Below, in pieces: positions 45,156 through 54,043 of a DNA stretch of 64,000 nt. The notes under the pieces are model-generated. The model was given only the letters and a program-made list of their open reading frames with translations. It did no database searches and was not told the DNA's origin. Both the position numbers and the translations under genes were made by a program. Every line of letters begins with the position of its first letter. The first letter of the stretch is position 1. Source of the DNA: Myxococcota bacterium (GTDB lineage: Bacteria > Myxococcota > XYA12-FULL-58-9 > JALHOP01); NCBI GenBank assembly GCA_022842935.1, contig JALHOP010000013.1, positions 1 to 64,000 on the forward strand, written 5' to 3'.

Positions 45156-45989
45156 GTGCTGAAATTTGCCAAGTATCAGGGGACCGGGAACGACTTTCTG
45201 GTCGTCGACAAGCGCGCGGGGGGTGTGCCTCTCCCCGCCGATGTGGTCGTGCGCCTGTGCGACCGGCATCGAGGCGTCGGTGGTGACGGCGTTTTGACCC
45301 TGTGGAAAGAAGCCGCGCATGACTTCCGCATGCAGGTGCAGAACGCCGACGGCTCCGAGTCGGAGATGTGTGGGAACGGCCTTCGCTGTGTCGCGCGCTT
45401 CGTGCACGACGGCACGGCCCGCGAGAGCGATCGCCTGACAGTGCGCGCTGGCAACGGCACTTACGTCATCGAGCGCGTCGACGCAGGCGTCTACCGCGTC
45501 GACATGGGCCGACCCGCACTCGATAGTGCTCAGCTGCCCCCCGAGGCCCGGGGCCGGGCACCCTTCACGCTGCTCGCGGGGGAGGCGCGCTTCGATGCCA
45601 TCGCGCTCTCGTTCGGCAACCCGCACGCCGTCATCTTCACTTCGGAAGAGCCGATGCAGCTCGCCACGACATTCGGTCCGCTGCTCGAGCGTCACCCGTC
45701 GTTCCCGGCGCGGGTCAACGTGTCCTTCGCTCGCGCGGTGGCGCCGGGACGCTTCGAAACGGTGGTCTTCGAACGGGGCTCCGGTATCACTCAAGCGTGC
45801 GGCAGCGGCGCTTGTGCCGTCGCTATCGCGGCTGTTTGGAGCGGCCGCACGCAACGCGATCGGGCGATCGAGGTCTCTTTGCCCGGTGGGGTGCTGACCA
45901 TCAGGGTCGATGCGAGCGATCGCGTGCTGCTGCAGGGCCCGGCCGAGTTCGTCTTTGCCGGCGAGGTCGATGAGACGCGCCTTCGCTGA
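45156..45989 (+). CDS. dapF: diaminopimelate epimerase
   Basis: Cofactor-free racemase that converts LL- to meso-diaminopimelate for lysine and peptidoglycan synthesis. The 277-residue product starts LKFAKYQGTGNDFLVVD. It has both catalytic Cys motifs, MCGNGLRC (near residue 72) and QACGSGACA (near 215), as well as FGNPHAVIF. The GTG at 45156 follows GAGGG. A longer open frame upstream has no family features and overlaps the divergent gene. It completes the pathway with dapA and lysA at 5018-7188. The next gene starts 20 bases before its stop. Confidence 0.96.
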   Translation: MLKFAKYQGTGNDFLVVDKRAGGVPLPADVVVRLCDRHRGVGGDGVLTLWKEAAHDFRMQVQNADGSESEMCGNGLRCVARFVHDGTARESDRLTVRAGNGTYVIERVDAGVYRVDMGRPALDSAQLPPEARGRAPFTLLAGEARFDAIALSFGNPHAVIFTSEEPMQLATTFGPLLERHPSFPARVNVSFARAVAPGRFETVVFERGSGITQACGSGACAVAIAAVWSGRTQRDRAIEVSLPGGVLTIRVDASDRVLLQGPAEFVFAGEVDETRLR

Positions 45990-47346
45990 GGTCGTCTTCC
46001 TGGTAGCCTTGGCCGCCTGTACGCAAAAGCGGACAGGCGCGGACGCTCTGCGCTACGACGATTGCGTGCTCGGCTCACCATCCACCAGTGTTCGCGTGCA
46101 GGCCCGCTGTGCAAGCCTCGATGGCGTGAAGGTCGCGGTGCTACCGGCCGAAGGTGGGCGCCGCGCCGCCGACCCGCTCTTCTTCATCCCTGGCGGGCCC
46201 GGACAAAGCGGCTTCGCGGCATTTGCGCAGGTGGCTAACGCTTTCGCGCTCGTGCGGCGGCATCGCGATATCGTGGTCATCGAGCCACGAGGGACGGGCT
46301 TGTCGGAGCCGCTCACATGCAAGACCGACCTGACGGACGACCTCCACTCGGCCGACGCGGTCGCGCGTCTCAGAGACTGCGCGGCTGAGCTGGGCAACGC
46401 ACCGAGCCACATTGGTACGGTCAGGGCGGTGCGAGACATCGACATGGTTCGCGCCGCCTTGGGCTATGAGACCATCAACATCTACGCGGCCTCTTACGGG
46501 ACGCGCGTCGCCTTACAGCTCGTCAAGACGCGACCCGACGCGGTGAGGTCAATGGTGCTCGATGGCGTGCTCGCACCGGAGACGAGCCTCGGGGTGGAGC
46601 AGGCTGAGGCCACCGCACGCGCTTTGCGTGCGCTCGAGTCGCGTCTTGCCCCGGCACTGCCAGAGCGCACGCTTGGTGGCATGGTCACTAGCCTGTCCGC
46701 ACAGCTTGCCGAGAAACCGATCTCCGTGCGGCTACGACATCCGGTGAGTGGCTTGCTCACGACGATCCGCGTCGACGAGCGCGTACTCGAGGACGCGCTG
46801 CGCATGATGCTCTACCAGAGCGAGCTAGCCGCGCTCATTCCGACGATGCTCCGCAACGCCGAGCTCGGCGACGTCGTGCCTCTCGCTAGCCACGCGTTGC
46901 TCGCCCGAGCGAGCCTCGAAGAGGTCAACCCGCTCGTGTATCTCTCCGTCGTTTGCGCCGAAGACGTCCCGTTTTGGCCGCAGGGCGAGGGCAAGCGCGG
47001 TCTCTTCGGCGGGAATGTCGACGCGTTGCGTGACGTATGCGAGTTCTGGCCGGTGACCGCCGCTGACGCAGCGCTGAAGAGCCCGGTCACGGCCGAGACA
47101 CCGACGTTGCTCCTGTCCGGTTCGGCGGACCCGGTCACGCCGCCGAGCGAAGCCGAGAAAGTCGCCCGCCATGCGCGTCACGCTCGCAGCTTGACCCTCG
47201 AGGGACAGGGGCACATCGGAATCGTTCGCGGGTGTGTGCCGCGTCTGGCTGCCGAGTTTCTCGACCAGCCGTGGAGCGAGCTCGATACGGCGTGTGCAGC
47301 GCTGACCGGGCCGCTTCCGTTCTTCACGGGACCGAACGGCCCATGA
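45970..47346 (+). CDS. lipoprotein alpha/beta hydrolase, S33/TAP-like
   Basis: The 458-residue product has a lipoprotein signal (MRRAFAEVVFLVALAAC), then an alpha/beta hydrolase of the proline iminopeptidase/tripeptidyl-aminopeptidase class. Seen: FIPGGPGQSG (oxyanion region), VVIEPRGTGLSEPL, the nucleophile in YAASYGTRVALQ, LLLSGSADPVTPP (Asp) and GQGHIGIV (His). The nucleophile elbow has Ala where Gly is usual. Such enzymes trim N-terminal residues or peptides in the envelope. The ATG at 45970 overlaps the dapF end by 20 bases and its stop overlaps the ABC ATPase start by four, so all four genes 45156-49204 are probably cotranscribed. Confidence 0.87.
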   Translation: MRRAFAEVVFLVALAACTQKRTGADALRYDDCVLGSPSTSVRVQARCASLDGVKVAVLPAEGGRRAADPLFFIPGGPGQSGFAAFAQVANAFALVRRHRDIVVIEPRGTGLSEPLTCKTDLTDDLHSADAVARLRDCAAELGNAPSHIGTVRAVRDIDMVRAALGYETINIYAASYGTRVALQLVKTRPDAVRSMVLDGVLAPETSLGVEQAEATARALRALESRLAPALPERTLGGMVTSLSAQLAEKPISVRLRHPVSGLLTTIRVDERVLEDALRMMLYQSELAALIPTMLRNAELGDVVPLASHALLARASLEEVNPLVYLSVVCAEDVPFWPQGEGKRGLFGGNVDALRDVCEFWPVTAADAALKSPVTAETPTLLLSGSADPVTPPSEAEKVARHARHARSLTLEGQGHIGIVRGCVPRLAAEFLDQPWSELDTACAALTGPLPFFTGPNGP

Positions 47347-48065
47347 TCGCGGTCGACCGGATCACCAAGACCTTCGGCGCGACGTGCGCCGTCGCGGACG
47401 TGAGCTTCGTAGCGCGCGATGGCGAGGTGACTGGGCTCCTTGGCCCAAACGGCGCAGGCAAGACGACGACGCTGCGTATTCTTTCCACCATCCTGCGCGC
47501 CGATGGCGGGACAGCCAAGGTCGACGGTCTCGACTGCGCGCGCGACGCGACAGCGGTGCGGCGTAGGCTTGGCGTCGTGAGCGCTGGGGCGGGCCTCTAC
47601 CCCCGCCTCACGGCGCGCGAGCACGTGTTCTACTACGGACGGCTGCATGGCCTCGCCGACAGGGTGCTCGACGAGCGTTGCGTGAAGCTCGCCGACGAGC
47701 TCCAAATGCACGACATCATCGACCGCCGCGTCGCGGGCTTCTCACAAGGCGAGAAGCTCAAGGTGAACATCGCTCGCGCCTTGGTTCACGACCCGCGTCA
47801 TGTCTTGCTCGATGAGCCGACGAATGGGCTCGACGTCATCGCCACGCGCGCCATGCGTGGCATCATCAAGTCGTTTCGTGACCAGGGGCGCTGCATCATC
47901 GTCTCGACACACGTGATGCAAGAAGTGGTCGCTCTCTGCGACCGCATCGTCATCGTTGCCAAGGGGCGTGTCGCCGCGGACGGCACGCGCGATGAGCTTC
48001 TTGCGCGGACTGGAGCTTCCACCGTCGAAGACGCTTTCGTGAGTTTGGTGGGGGAGGGCTCGTGA
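47343..48065 (+). CDS. ABC transporter ATPase, NatA/CcmA type
   Basis: The 240-residue ATPase has Walker A GPNGAGKTTT, the signature as FSQGEKLKVNIARAL (Q and E in place of the usual GGQ, as in NatA-like exporters), Walker B VLLDEPTNGLD, and the H-loop VSTHVMQEV. It forms an exporter with the permease encoded next door. The permease gene starts four bases before its stop (GTGA), and its own ATG overlaps the hydrolase stop (ATGA). NatA-like pairs export Na+ or drugs or support envelope functions; the substrate is unknown. Confidence 0.93.
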   Translation: MIAVDRITKTFGATCAVADVSFVARDGEVTGLLGPNGAGKTTTLRILSTILRADGGTAKVDGLDCARDATAVRRRLGVVSAGAGLYPRLTAREHVFYYGRLHGLADRVLDERCVKLADELQMHDIIDRRVAGFSQGEKLKVNIARALVHDPRHVLLDEPTNGLDVIATRAMRGIIKSFRDQGRCIIVSTHVMQEVVALCDRIVIVAKGRVAADGTRDELLARTGASTVEDAFVSLVGEGS

Positions 48066-49204
48066 AGGCTCTCTTCGTTGTGCTTACCAAAGAGTTGCGG
48101 GACAACCTGCGCGACCGCCGCACCTTGTTCGTCGCAATGTTGTTGCCGTTGTTTACGCCCCTGACGCTCGGCCTCGTCTTGGTGTGGAACCTCCATCACC
48201 AGATCGAGCGCTACGATCGCCCGCTCGCGCTGCCGGTCGAAGGGGCGTCCGAGCTGGTCGAGAAAGCGCTGGTCGAGGCGGGTTGCGTGCTCGAGCCGTT
48301 CGACGATGGTGGCGATCATGAGGTCGCCTTGCGCATCGACCCGAGCTTCGACGAGAAGCTGCGCGCGGGAGTACCCGCAGAGCTCGAGCTCATCTTCGAC
48401 TCTGGCCAGCAGGACTCCGCGCGAGCCGCGAGTCGTGTACGCGCCACGCTCGAAGGCCTCGGCAGCGTCATCGGTACGGTGCGTCTCATCGAACGCGGCG
48501 TTAGCCCACGGGTCCTTACGCCCTTCGCGATAGCGGAGCGCGATACGGCGACTCCAGAGGCACGGATGGCTTTTCTCTTCGCCGGTGTACCGTTCACGCT
48601 CATCATGCTCGCTTTCATGGGCGGCCTGTATGTCGCGATCGACACGACCGCCGGGGAGCGCGAACGCAACTCCTTCGAGGCGCTCATGACGAGCCCCGTA
48701 TCGCGTGCCTCGGTCGCTTTCGGAAAGCTCTTCGCGGTGACCTTGTTTGCCTGGCTCGCCCTCGTCGTGAGCGCGGCCGGCCTCGTGTCATTGCCACACG
48801 TGTTGCCGGCCCGTGCCCTCGACGTCCCTCTCAAGCTCGACCCCGCGACCGTGATCGCCTCGTTGGTTTTGCTGGTACCGCTCACCTGTCTGGCCTCGGC
48901 CCTGCAGACGTTGGTTGCCGCGAGCGCCAAGGGCTTCAAGGAGGCCCAGGCGACTCTCACGTATGTGGTGCTCGTTCCCATGCTCCCCGCGATGGTTCAG
49001 ATTTTGGTGCAGCCCGAGCCGCGCGCCGCGCTCATGTGGATCCCGGCGTTCTCCGAACAGATCATCATTGACCAGTGGCTTCGGAACCAGCCTGTGCCCG
49101 TGGAGTTGGTCGCCCTGACCGTCGTGTCGACCACGCTCGTGGCGCTCCTCTTGGCGTGGGGTGTGACGCGACGCTACGGAGACGAGCGCACATTTCTTCC
49201 CTGA
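48062..49204 (+). CDS. ABC transporter permease, NatB/ABC-2 type
   Basis: The 380-residue membrane protein has one N-terminal helix (~20-45), a periplasmic domain (~50-165), and a C-terminal cluster of five or six helices. It shows TAGERERNSFEALMTSPVSR, the characteristic cytosolic loop of ABC-2/NatB permeases that contacts the ATPase. It starts at a GTG that overlaps the ATPase stop by four bases. It completes a two-component exporter and ends the dapF operon. Confidence 0.9.
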   Translation: MKALFVVLTKELRDNLRDRRTLFVAMLLPLFTPLTLGLVLVWNLHHQIERYDRPLALPVEGASELVEKALVEAGCVLEPFDDGGDHEVALRIDPSFDEKLRAGVPAELELIFDSGQQDSARAASRVRATLEGLGSVIGTVRLIERGVSPRVLTPFAIAERDTATPEARMAFLFAGVPFTLIMLAFMGGLYVAIDTTAGERERNSFEALMTSPVSRASVAFGKLFAVTLFAWLALVVSAAGLVSLPHVLPARALDVPLKLDPATVIASLVLLVPLTCLASALQTLVAASAKGFKEAQATLTYVVLVPMLPAMVQILVQPEPRAALMWIPAFSEQIIIDQWLRNQPVPVELVALTVVSTTLVALLLAWGVTRRYGDERTFLP

Positions 49205-49279
49205 GGGGGAGCGCGCGACACGACCCAGCCGTCGTGTCCTGACGTTTGTCTTGAAGTCCCCCTGGAGACGTAGAACGAT

Positions 49280-49314
49280 AGGAGTCTGTCAGGCATAGGG
49301 CCCGACAGACTCCT
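49280..49314. other. perfect 11-bp stem in intergenic DNA
   Basis: AGGAGTCTGTC (49280-49290) and GACAGACTCCT (49304-49314) are perfect inverted repeats with a 13-base loop. The site is 75 bases after the permease stop and 65 bases before the next gene. A second GC hairpin (GCCG/CGGC) follows. There is no T-tract. It may terminate the upstream operon with help from Rho, or regulate the downstream leader. Confidence 0.5.
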
Positions 49315-49379
49315 CCGCCGCCAGGCGGCTCTTGTGTATCGCTTCGCTAACTGGCGACCTGAAGTCGCCGTTGGGTGCC

Positions 49380-51305
49380 GTGACCCCTTACCGCATCCTG
49401 TTGGTCGACGACGACGCGTTCTTCCTGCAGGTCTACGGCGACTTCCTGCGGGCCCGCGGCTTCGAGGTCGACGCAGTCGCCTCTGGCAAAGCGGCCCTCG
49501 AGCATTTTGCCAAGGGCAAATATCGGCTCATCGTCGCCGACCTCATCATGCCGGAGATGACAGGTCTCGAGCTCATCGAGCGCATCCGCGGCCTCGACGC
49601 GTTGCAAGACGTCGTCGTGGTCACTGGCGATGACGACGTGCGGACGGCGGTTCGCGCCATGCGTCTGGGCGTCTACGACTATCTCGTCAAGCCGGTCGAG
49701 CCCGAGGAGCTCGTGCACGTCATCGACCGTTTGCACGAGCGCTCGACCCTCTACGACGAGCACGCGCGACTCCTCAACGAGAACATCGAGTACGCCGAAA
49801 TCCAGCGCATCTTTCTGCGGGCGCTTCGTGTCATGCAGAGTCTCGAGCTCGAGACGGTCTGCGAGCGCTTGCTCGAGACGATGGGCGAGGTCTCTGGGGC
49901 ACAAGGCGCGGCGTTATGGCTCGCGCGCGACGACAGTAACGAGCTGTCGATGCACGGGTATCGTGGTCTCGTGGAACCCGGAAATCTCGCCATGACTTGG
50001 GATCCCGAGACGACGCCGGTGGCGCGGGAGCTTCTGGCGGGCTTGCCGGTGCCGACCACACGCGACCTCGCGAACATGATGGTGACCCATCTGCCGGCTC
50101 CCGCCTTGCTGGTACCCCTCGCCAAAGAGGGACGCCTCATTGGTTTGGTGCAGCTCGTGGACAAGCTCGGTGGCGGCTTTGACGGGCGTGACATTGGTCA
50201 CGGGAAGATTCTCGCGGATGCCGCTGCGACCGCTATAGCGCATGCTCGACGGTTTCGGCACCTCGAGCGCGTGGGCCTGCGCGACCCGTCCACGTCGGCC
50301 TACAACATGACGTATTTCGTCGACTACCTTGGCCGCGAGCTTCACAAGGCGCGCCGATACCAGCGCAGCTTCTCGCTGGTGCAAGTGTCGGTCGACAATC
50401 TCGAGCAACTCAAATCGAGCCTGAAGATCGACGTCATTCGCGAGGCGCAGCGGCGCCTCATCATGTCCATCGCCCAGACTCTCTCCGACATCGACGTGTT
50501 GGCGCGCGTCGATGACGACCAAATGTATCTGCTCCTCCCTGAGGCCGACTTCTTGCGTGGTCTGGTCTTCGTGCGCCAGGTGCGTGACGCCATCACCAAG
50601 AACCCGTTCCTGGCTGAGATCGATCGGCAGCATCCCATTCGGGTGTCGTTCGGTCCGGCTGCATTCCCGCGTGATGGAGACGAAGTCGACCAGATCTTCG
50701 CGGCTGCAGCGCGGCGCCTCGACGAGTCGCGTCGCAGCTCGTTTAGGAAGCTGCACCTCGAGGACCTCGACTTCTGGAGCGCCGTGGATGTGCTCATTGG
50801 TCCCGACGGTCCCTACAGCGGCAGCGGCCTACGCAGCACGCGCTTGATGGCGATGACCGAAGACGAGCGTGGCTTGTCGCGACACGCGCTGTTCCCTGAT
50901 GGAGCGGTCGAAGACATGCGGCGCAGCATCTTCGCCGAGGCGCACCGCCAAGGCAGACAGCACGGGTGGCTCTACGTGGGCGGCAACTTCACGGGCGCGC
51001 CTGCGGACCGTAAGTCGCTTCAGCAGCTCGGTCGTACCGCTGGCTCTGCGCTGAAGACGTACGTGCTTGGCCACAAGCGCATCGTCGACATCGAAGACAG
51101 CTCGACGCTCACCCACGTCCAAGCCCCCGGCGATATCTTCGACCGTCATGAGATCATGCTCCTCCTTCTCGAGCACGCCGCCTACGGTCTCATCGCGCGG
51201 CGCCGTGGCGACGGCCGGCTGTATGGCTTCCACACCGCCGATTGGACGCTTGTGGAGGCACTCATCGACAAGCTCCAGGACGCTTACCACTTGCAGAAAG
51301 GGTAG
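49380..51305 (+). CDS. response regulator with GAF and degenerate GGDEF domains
   Basis: The 641-residue product has a receiver domain (~1-120; acidic VDDD, Asp54 in IVADLIMPEM, Lys in YLVKPVEP), a helical linker, a GAF domain (~155-310), and a GGDEF-like domain (~320-470). The signature reads RVDDDQMYLLL instead of RxGGDEF, so diguanylate cyclase activity is unlikely. A further C-terminal domain of ~150 residues is not recognised. GTG at 49380 gives a receiver without extra residues; TTG at 49332 is the furthest in-frame start. The next gene starts five bases after the stop and also encodes a receiver-type protein. Confidence 0.85.
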   Translation: MTPYRILLVDDDAFFLQVYGDFLRARGFEVDAVASGKAALEHFAKGKYRLIVADLIMPEMTGLELIERIRGLDALQDVVVVTGDDDVRTAVRAMRLGVYDYLVKPVEPEELVHVIDRLHERSTLYDEHARLLNENIEYAEIQRIFLRALRVMQSLELETVCERLLETMGEVSGAQGAALWLARDDSNELSMHGYRGLVEPGNLAMTWDPETTPVARELLAGLPVPTTRDLANMMVTHLPAPALLVPLAKEGRLIGLVQLVDKLGGGFDGRDIGHGKILADAAATAIAHARRFRHLERVGLRDPSTSAYNMTYFVDYLGRELHKARRYQRSFSLVQVSVDNLEQLKSSLKIDVIREAQRRLIMSIAQTLSDIDVLARVDDDQMYLLLPEADFLRGLVFVRQVRDAITKNPFLAEIDRQHPIRVSFGPAAFPRDGDEVDQIFAAAARRLDESRRSSFRKLHLEDLDFWSAVDVLIGPDGPYSGSGLRSTRLMAMTEDERGLSRHALFPDGAVEDMRRSIFAEAHRQGRQHGWLYVGGNFTGAPADRKSLQQLGRTAGSALKTYVLGHKRIVDIEDSSTLTHVQAPGDIFDRHEIMLLLLEHAAYGLIARRRGDGRLYGFHTADWTLVEALIDKLQDAYHLQKG

Positions 51306-51310
51306 GGACG

Positions 51311-52801
51311 ATGACCGCTGCGAAAAAGCGAACCATCCTCATCGCCGACCCCGACGTCGAGGTAGCGCGCTCGCTAAAGAACGCGCTGCAGGAGCAGTAC
51401 GAAATCCTCGTGGCGCGTGACGGCTCGAAGGCGCTCGAGACATCGGTGCTCCGTTATCCCGACCTAATTCTCTTCTACCGGAATTGTCCGCTCATCGGGG
51501 CGACACAGTTTCTGCGCATTTTGCGTACCAACCCCCGCACCGAAGACATCCCGCTCATCGTGCTCTCCGATGAACCCGTGTCGGCCGGGAGCATGCCTGG
51601 TTTTCTCGAGGGCATTCTCGTCAAGCCCCTCAATCTCGATGAAGTACGCGCGCATATCGCTCAGGTCTTCAGGCGCTCCGACGCTGTCCGTGAAGTCGGA
51701 CACGAAGCGGGGACGGTGAGTGGCAGCCTCGAGCAGATCTCGATGGCCGACCTCCTGCAGGTCTTTTCGATGAATCGGCGTACGGGCGTTCTGCAGTTGC
51801 AGAGCGCTGGCATGTCCTCCGAGGTTTTCGTCAACGAGGGCCGTATCGAGGAAGCGGTCTGCGGACAAACGCGGGGCGAAAAGGCGCTCTACCGCATCAT
51901 TGGATTTCGCGATGGTCGTTTCTCGTTCGTCCCTGGACGTCAGTCGCCGGTCCGCTCGCTCGACGCGACGACCGACGCGCTCCTCATGGAGGGCATGCGC
52001 CAGACCGACGAGCTCGATCGCATGCGCGCCGAGTTGCCTCCGCCGACGGCGCGCATCGAGCAAGCGATTGCGCCCGACGAGATTCCGCCCGGGCTTCACC
52101 CGGTCAACGCCGAGATCATGGGTCTGTTGGTGAGCTCTGCTCGCGTTGGCGACGTCGTCGATCGAACGAAGGCTACGGATCTCGACGCCTACCTCGCGTT
52201 GCGTTCGCTGCTCACAGCTGGCTTCGTTCGCATCGTCGCTTCCGACAACTCCGTCGACGACAAGAGCCTTCTTACCCAAGACGAGTCGTTCGAGCTGCGC
52301 TCCCGCCTACGGCGCGTCGGTCTACCGCCGAGCTTCATGGCGGCACCCAAGCTCGTGTTGGTGATGACTGATCCGGCGGAAGTGCGTTCGGCTTTCGCCA
52401 TGATGCAGCGGTGGAGCGAGTTCGAGGCTGCGGTCGGTGGCGAGCTCGCAACCTTTGGTACGCTTGGCATGCTGACCCTCGACCACGGGTTGGTGGTCGA
52501 CGTCGTGGCTCTGTCGGCCGATCCCGCTCTGGCCCCGCTGGGCTACGCACTATCCGCGGGTGCCATCGCCGCCATCGTCATGGGACCGGCCGACGAGCTC
52601 AACGGAGCGCTCCGCCTCGTGGAAGTGGAGCGTCGCGCCTCGGTTGTCTTCTTGCGCTTCCCCGGACAGCCCGCGATAGCGGATGCTCCGCGTCGGACCA
52701 TTTTACCCGTGGCGAGCCTCGCCGAGGCCGAGCTCAGGCAAGCAGTGCAGACGGCCCTCCGGCACGGTGCAACCGCCGACCTACGCGGGATGACGATCTA
52801 G
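51311..52801 (+). CDS. pseudo-receiver protein with DUF4388 (PATAN-like) domain
   Basis: The 496-residue product has a receiver fold (~1-125) with IADPD and KPL retained, but Tyr56 where the phospho-acceptor Asp belongs (LILFYRNCP). A DUF4388-like domain follows (~135-240; SGSLEQISMADLLQVFSMN, RTGVLQL), a type common in myxobacterial and cyanobacterial regulators. The C-terminal ~170 residues contain FGTLGMLTLDHGLVVDVVAL, similar to the small-GTPase-associated segment seen in gliding and type IV pilus regulators. It follows the GAF/GGDEF-like gene by five bases and probably works with it. Not phosphorylatable in the usual way. Confidence 0.8.
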   Translation: MTAAKKRTILIADPDVEVARSLKNALQEQYEILVARDGSKALETSVLRYPDLILFYRNCPLIGATQFLRILRTNPRTEDIPLIVLSDEPVSAGSMPGFLEGILVKPLNLDEVRAHIAQVFRRSDAVREVGHEAGTVSGSLEQISMADLLQVFSMNRRTGVLQLQSAGMSSEVFVNEGRIEEAVCGQTRGEKALYRIIGFRDGRFSFVPGRQSPVRSLDATTDALLMEGMRQTDELDRMRAELPPPTARIEQAIAPDEIPPGLHPVNAEIMGLLVSSARVGDVVDRTKATDLDAYLALRSLLTAGFVRIVASDNSVDDKSLLTQDESFELRSRLRRVGLPPSFMAAPKLVLVMTDPAEVRSAFAMMQRWSEFEAAVGGELATFGTLGMLTLDHGLVVDVVALSADPALAPLGYALSAGAIAAIVMGPADELNGALRLVEVERRASVVFLRFPGQPAIADAPRRTILPVASLAEAELRQAVQTALRHGATADLRGMTI

Positions 52802-52886
52802 CAGCACAGGCTAGATGGCGCGCCCCGGACTGCGCCACGGGGGCGCGGAAATCTTTACTGTCTCGCCCGCGAGTCGGGAGGCAACG

Positions 52887-53549
52887 CTACTGGCCAGCGC
52901 GCTGCGCGCTCAGGAACTCTGTGTAACTTTGGTTGCCGAGCACCGCCTCGAAGAGAGCGCTGAGGGCCGGACCATCCGTGAAACCGGCGCGCGCACGCGC
53001 ATCGATGTGCTCGCGCAGCCCGGTGATCCCCGCAGACACCGCGTCTGGGTTCGCTGTGAGCTCGCTCTGGAATGACCTCATGATGCTCTCGTATTCGGCC
53101 CCGGTCACCTCGCTGCCGCCGGGGCTCGCGCCTGTGACCGCCGATGTGGCTGCGCGGACGGTACCGGCGATTCCCGCCGGGGGGTGGAGCGACTCCGGCT
53201 TGGCGGTTTCAGGAGCGCGCGGCGTCCTCGCTGCGTTTTGCTCGCTGATGAATTGATCGTAGCTGCTGTTGCCGAGGACCGCGTCGAACAGGGCCGTCAT
53301 CTCGGGGCTACCCGGGAGGCCGGCGCGCGTCCTTGCCTCCATGTGCGTGCGAAATTCGCCAACGCCCGTCGCGACCGCTTCTGGATTCGCAGCGAGCTCG
53401 CTGCGGAAGGCCGTGAGCACCGCGTCGTATTCGGCGCGCGTTACGCGCGTGCCGCTGGCCCCGGCTGGCATGACAGCCGTGCCGGCCGCGTTCAACGTGT
53501 TGCCAAGGCCTACGGGGGGCATAAGGGGGTTACCCATGCTGTGCTCCAT
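52887..53549 (-). CDS. hypothetical protein with two ~68-residue repeats
   Basis: The 220-residue product contains an internal duplication: residues 39-106 and 151-218 align without gaps at about half identity (35 of 68). Shared features include SELxANPxAV, ARxRAG, and LFxAVLGNxSYxxF. Each copy is predicted helical. An Ala/Pro-rich spacer separates them. No signal peptide. ATG at 53549 is used; a second ATG at 53537 is possible. It starts 12 bases after the stop of the helical protein at 53562, so they form an operon. I do not recognise the repeat family. Confidence 0.72.
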   Translation of the reverse strand: MEHSMGNPLMPPVGLGNTLNAAGTAVMPAGASGTRVTRAEYDAVLTAFRSELAANPEAVATGVGEFRTHMEARTRAGLPGSPEMTALFDAVLGNSSYDQFISEQNAARTPRAPETAKPESLHPPAGIAGTVRAATSAVTGASPGGSEVTGAEYESIMRSFQSELTANPDAVSAGITGLREHIDARARAGFTDGPALSALFEAVLGNQSYTEFLSAQRAGQ

Positions 53550-53561
53550 GCTTTGGTTTGG

Positions 53562-53939
53562 TCATGGGCGCCGCCGCAGCCCGATACCGCTCGCGACTGG
53601 ACGCGCGAACGCCCCGCTCGTCGAGCTGTTCTCGTTTCCGAGCTGCGCGAGCTGGCGCGCTTGATCGCGAAAGTGATTGCCGTTTGCGGTGCTGCCGAGA
53701 CGCTCTGCGAGAGGCATCAGCACCTGCGTGGCGAGGGTCTGTGCAGCAGCGGCGCCGTTCGTCTTGTGCAGGTAGGCCGCGAACTCGACCAAGCGACGGC
53801 AGGCCGCGTACAGCTCGGCGCCATTGCCGAGGCCGACGCTCGCACGAAGGATCGCTTGCACGTCTTCTTCGCCGTACATGAGCTCGCCAGCGGGTGTCTT
53901 GCGAAGATGGCGGGCGGCGATGTCGACGAGCTGGTCCAA
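53562..53939 (-). CDS. small helical hypothetical protein
   Basis: The 125-residue product (TTG start at 53939 with GAGGG seven bases before it) is predicted all-helical, with a Gly/Arg tail. It has no signal peptide or recognised motif. It is upstream of, and closely spaced to, the repeat protein gene, which suggests joint function. The TTG is favoured because the next Met codon (residue 21) would remove the first helix. Confidence 0.6.
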   Translation of the reverse strand: MDQLVDIAARHLRKTPAGELMYGEEDVQAILRASVGLGNGAELYAACRRLVEFAAYLHKTNGAAAAQTLATQVLMPLAERLGSTANGNHFRDQARQLAQLGNENSSTSGAFARPVASGIGLRRRP

Positions 53940-54043
53940 AAACTACCCTCGTGGCGTAGGATAGCCTACCCGGTGAAGGTTTACACGGGCTCTCGACGCA
54001 GCGGTTGCGCGACTGCGCCATGGCGGCGCGGAGTCGGTACCGA

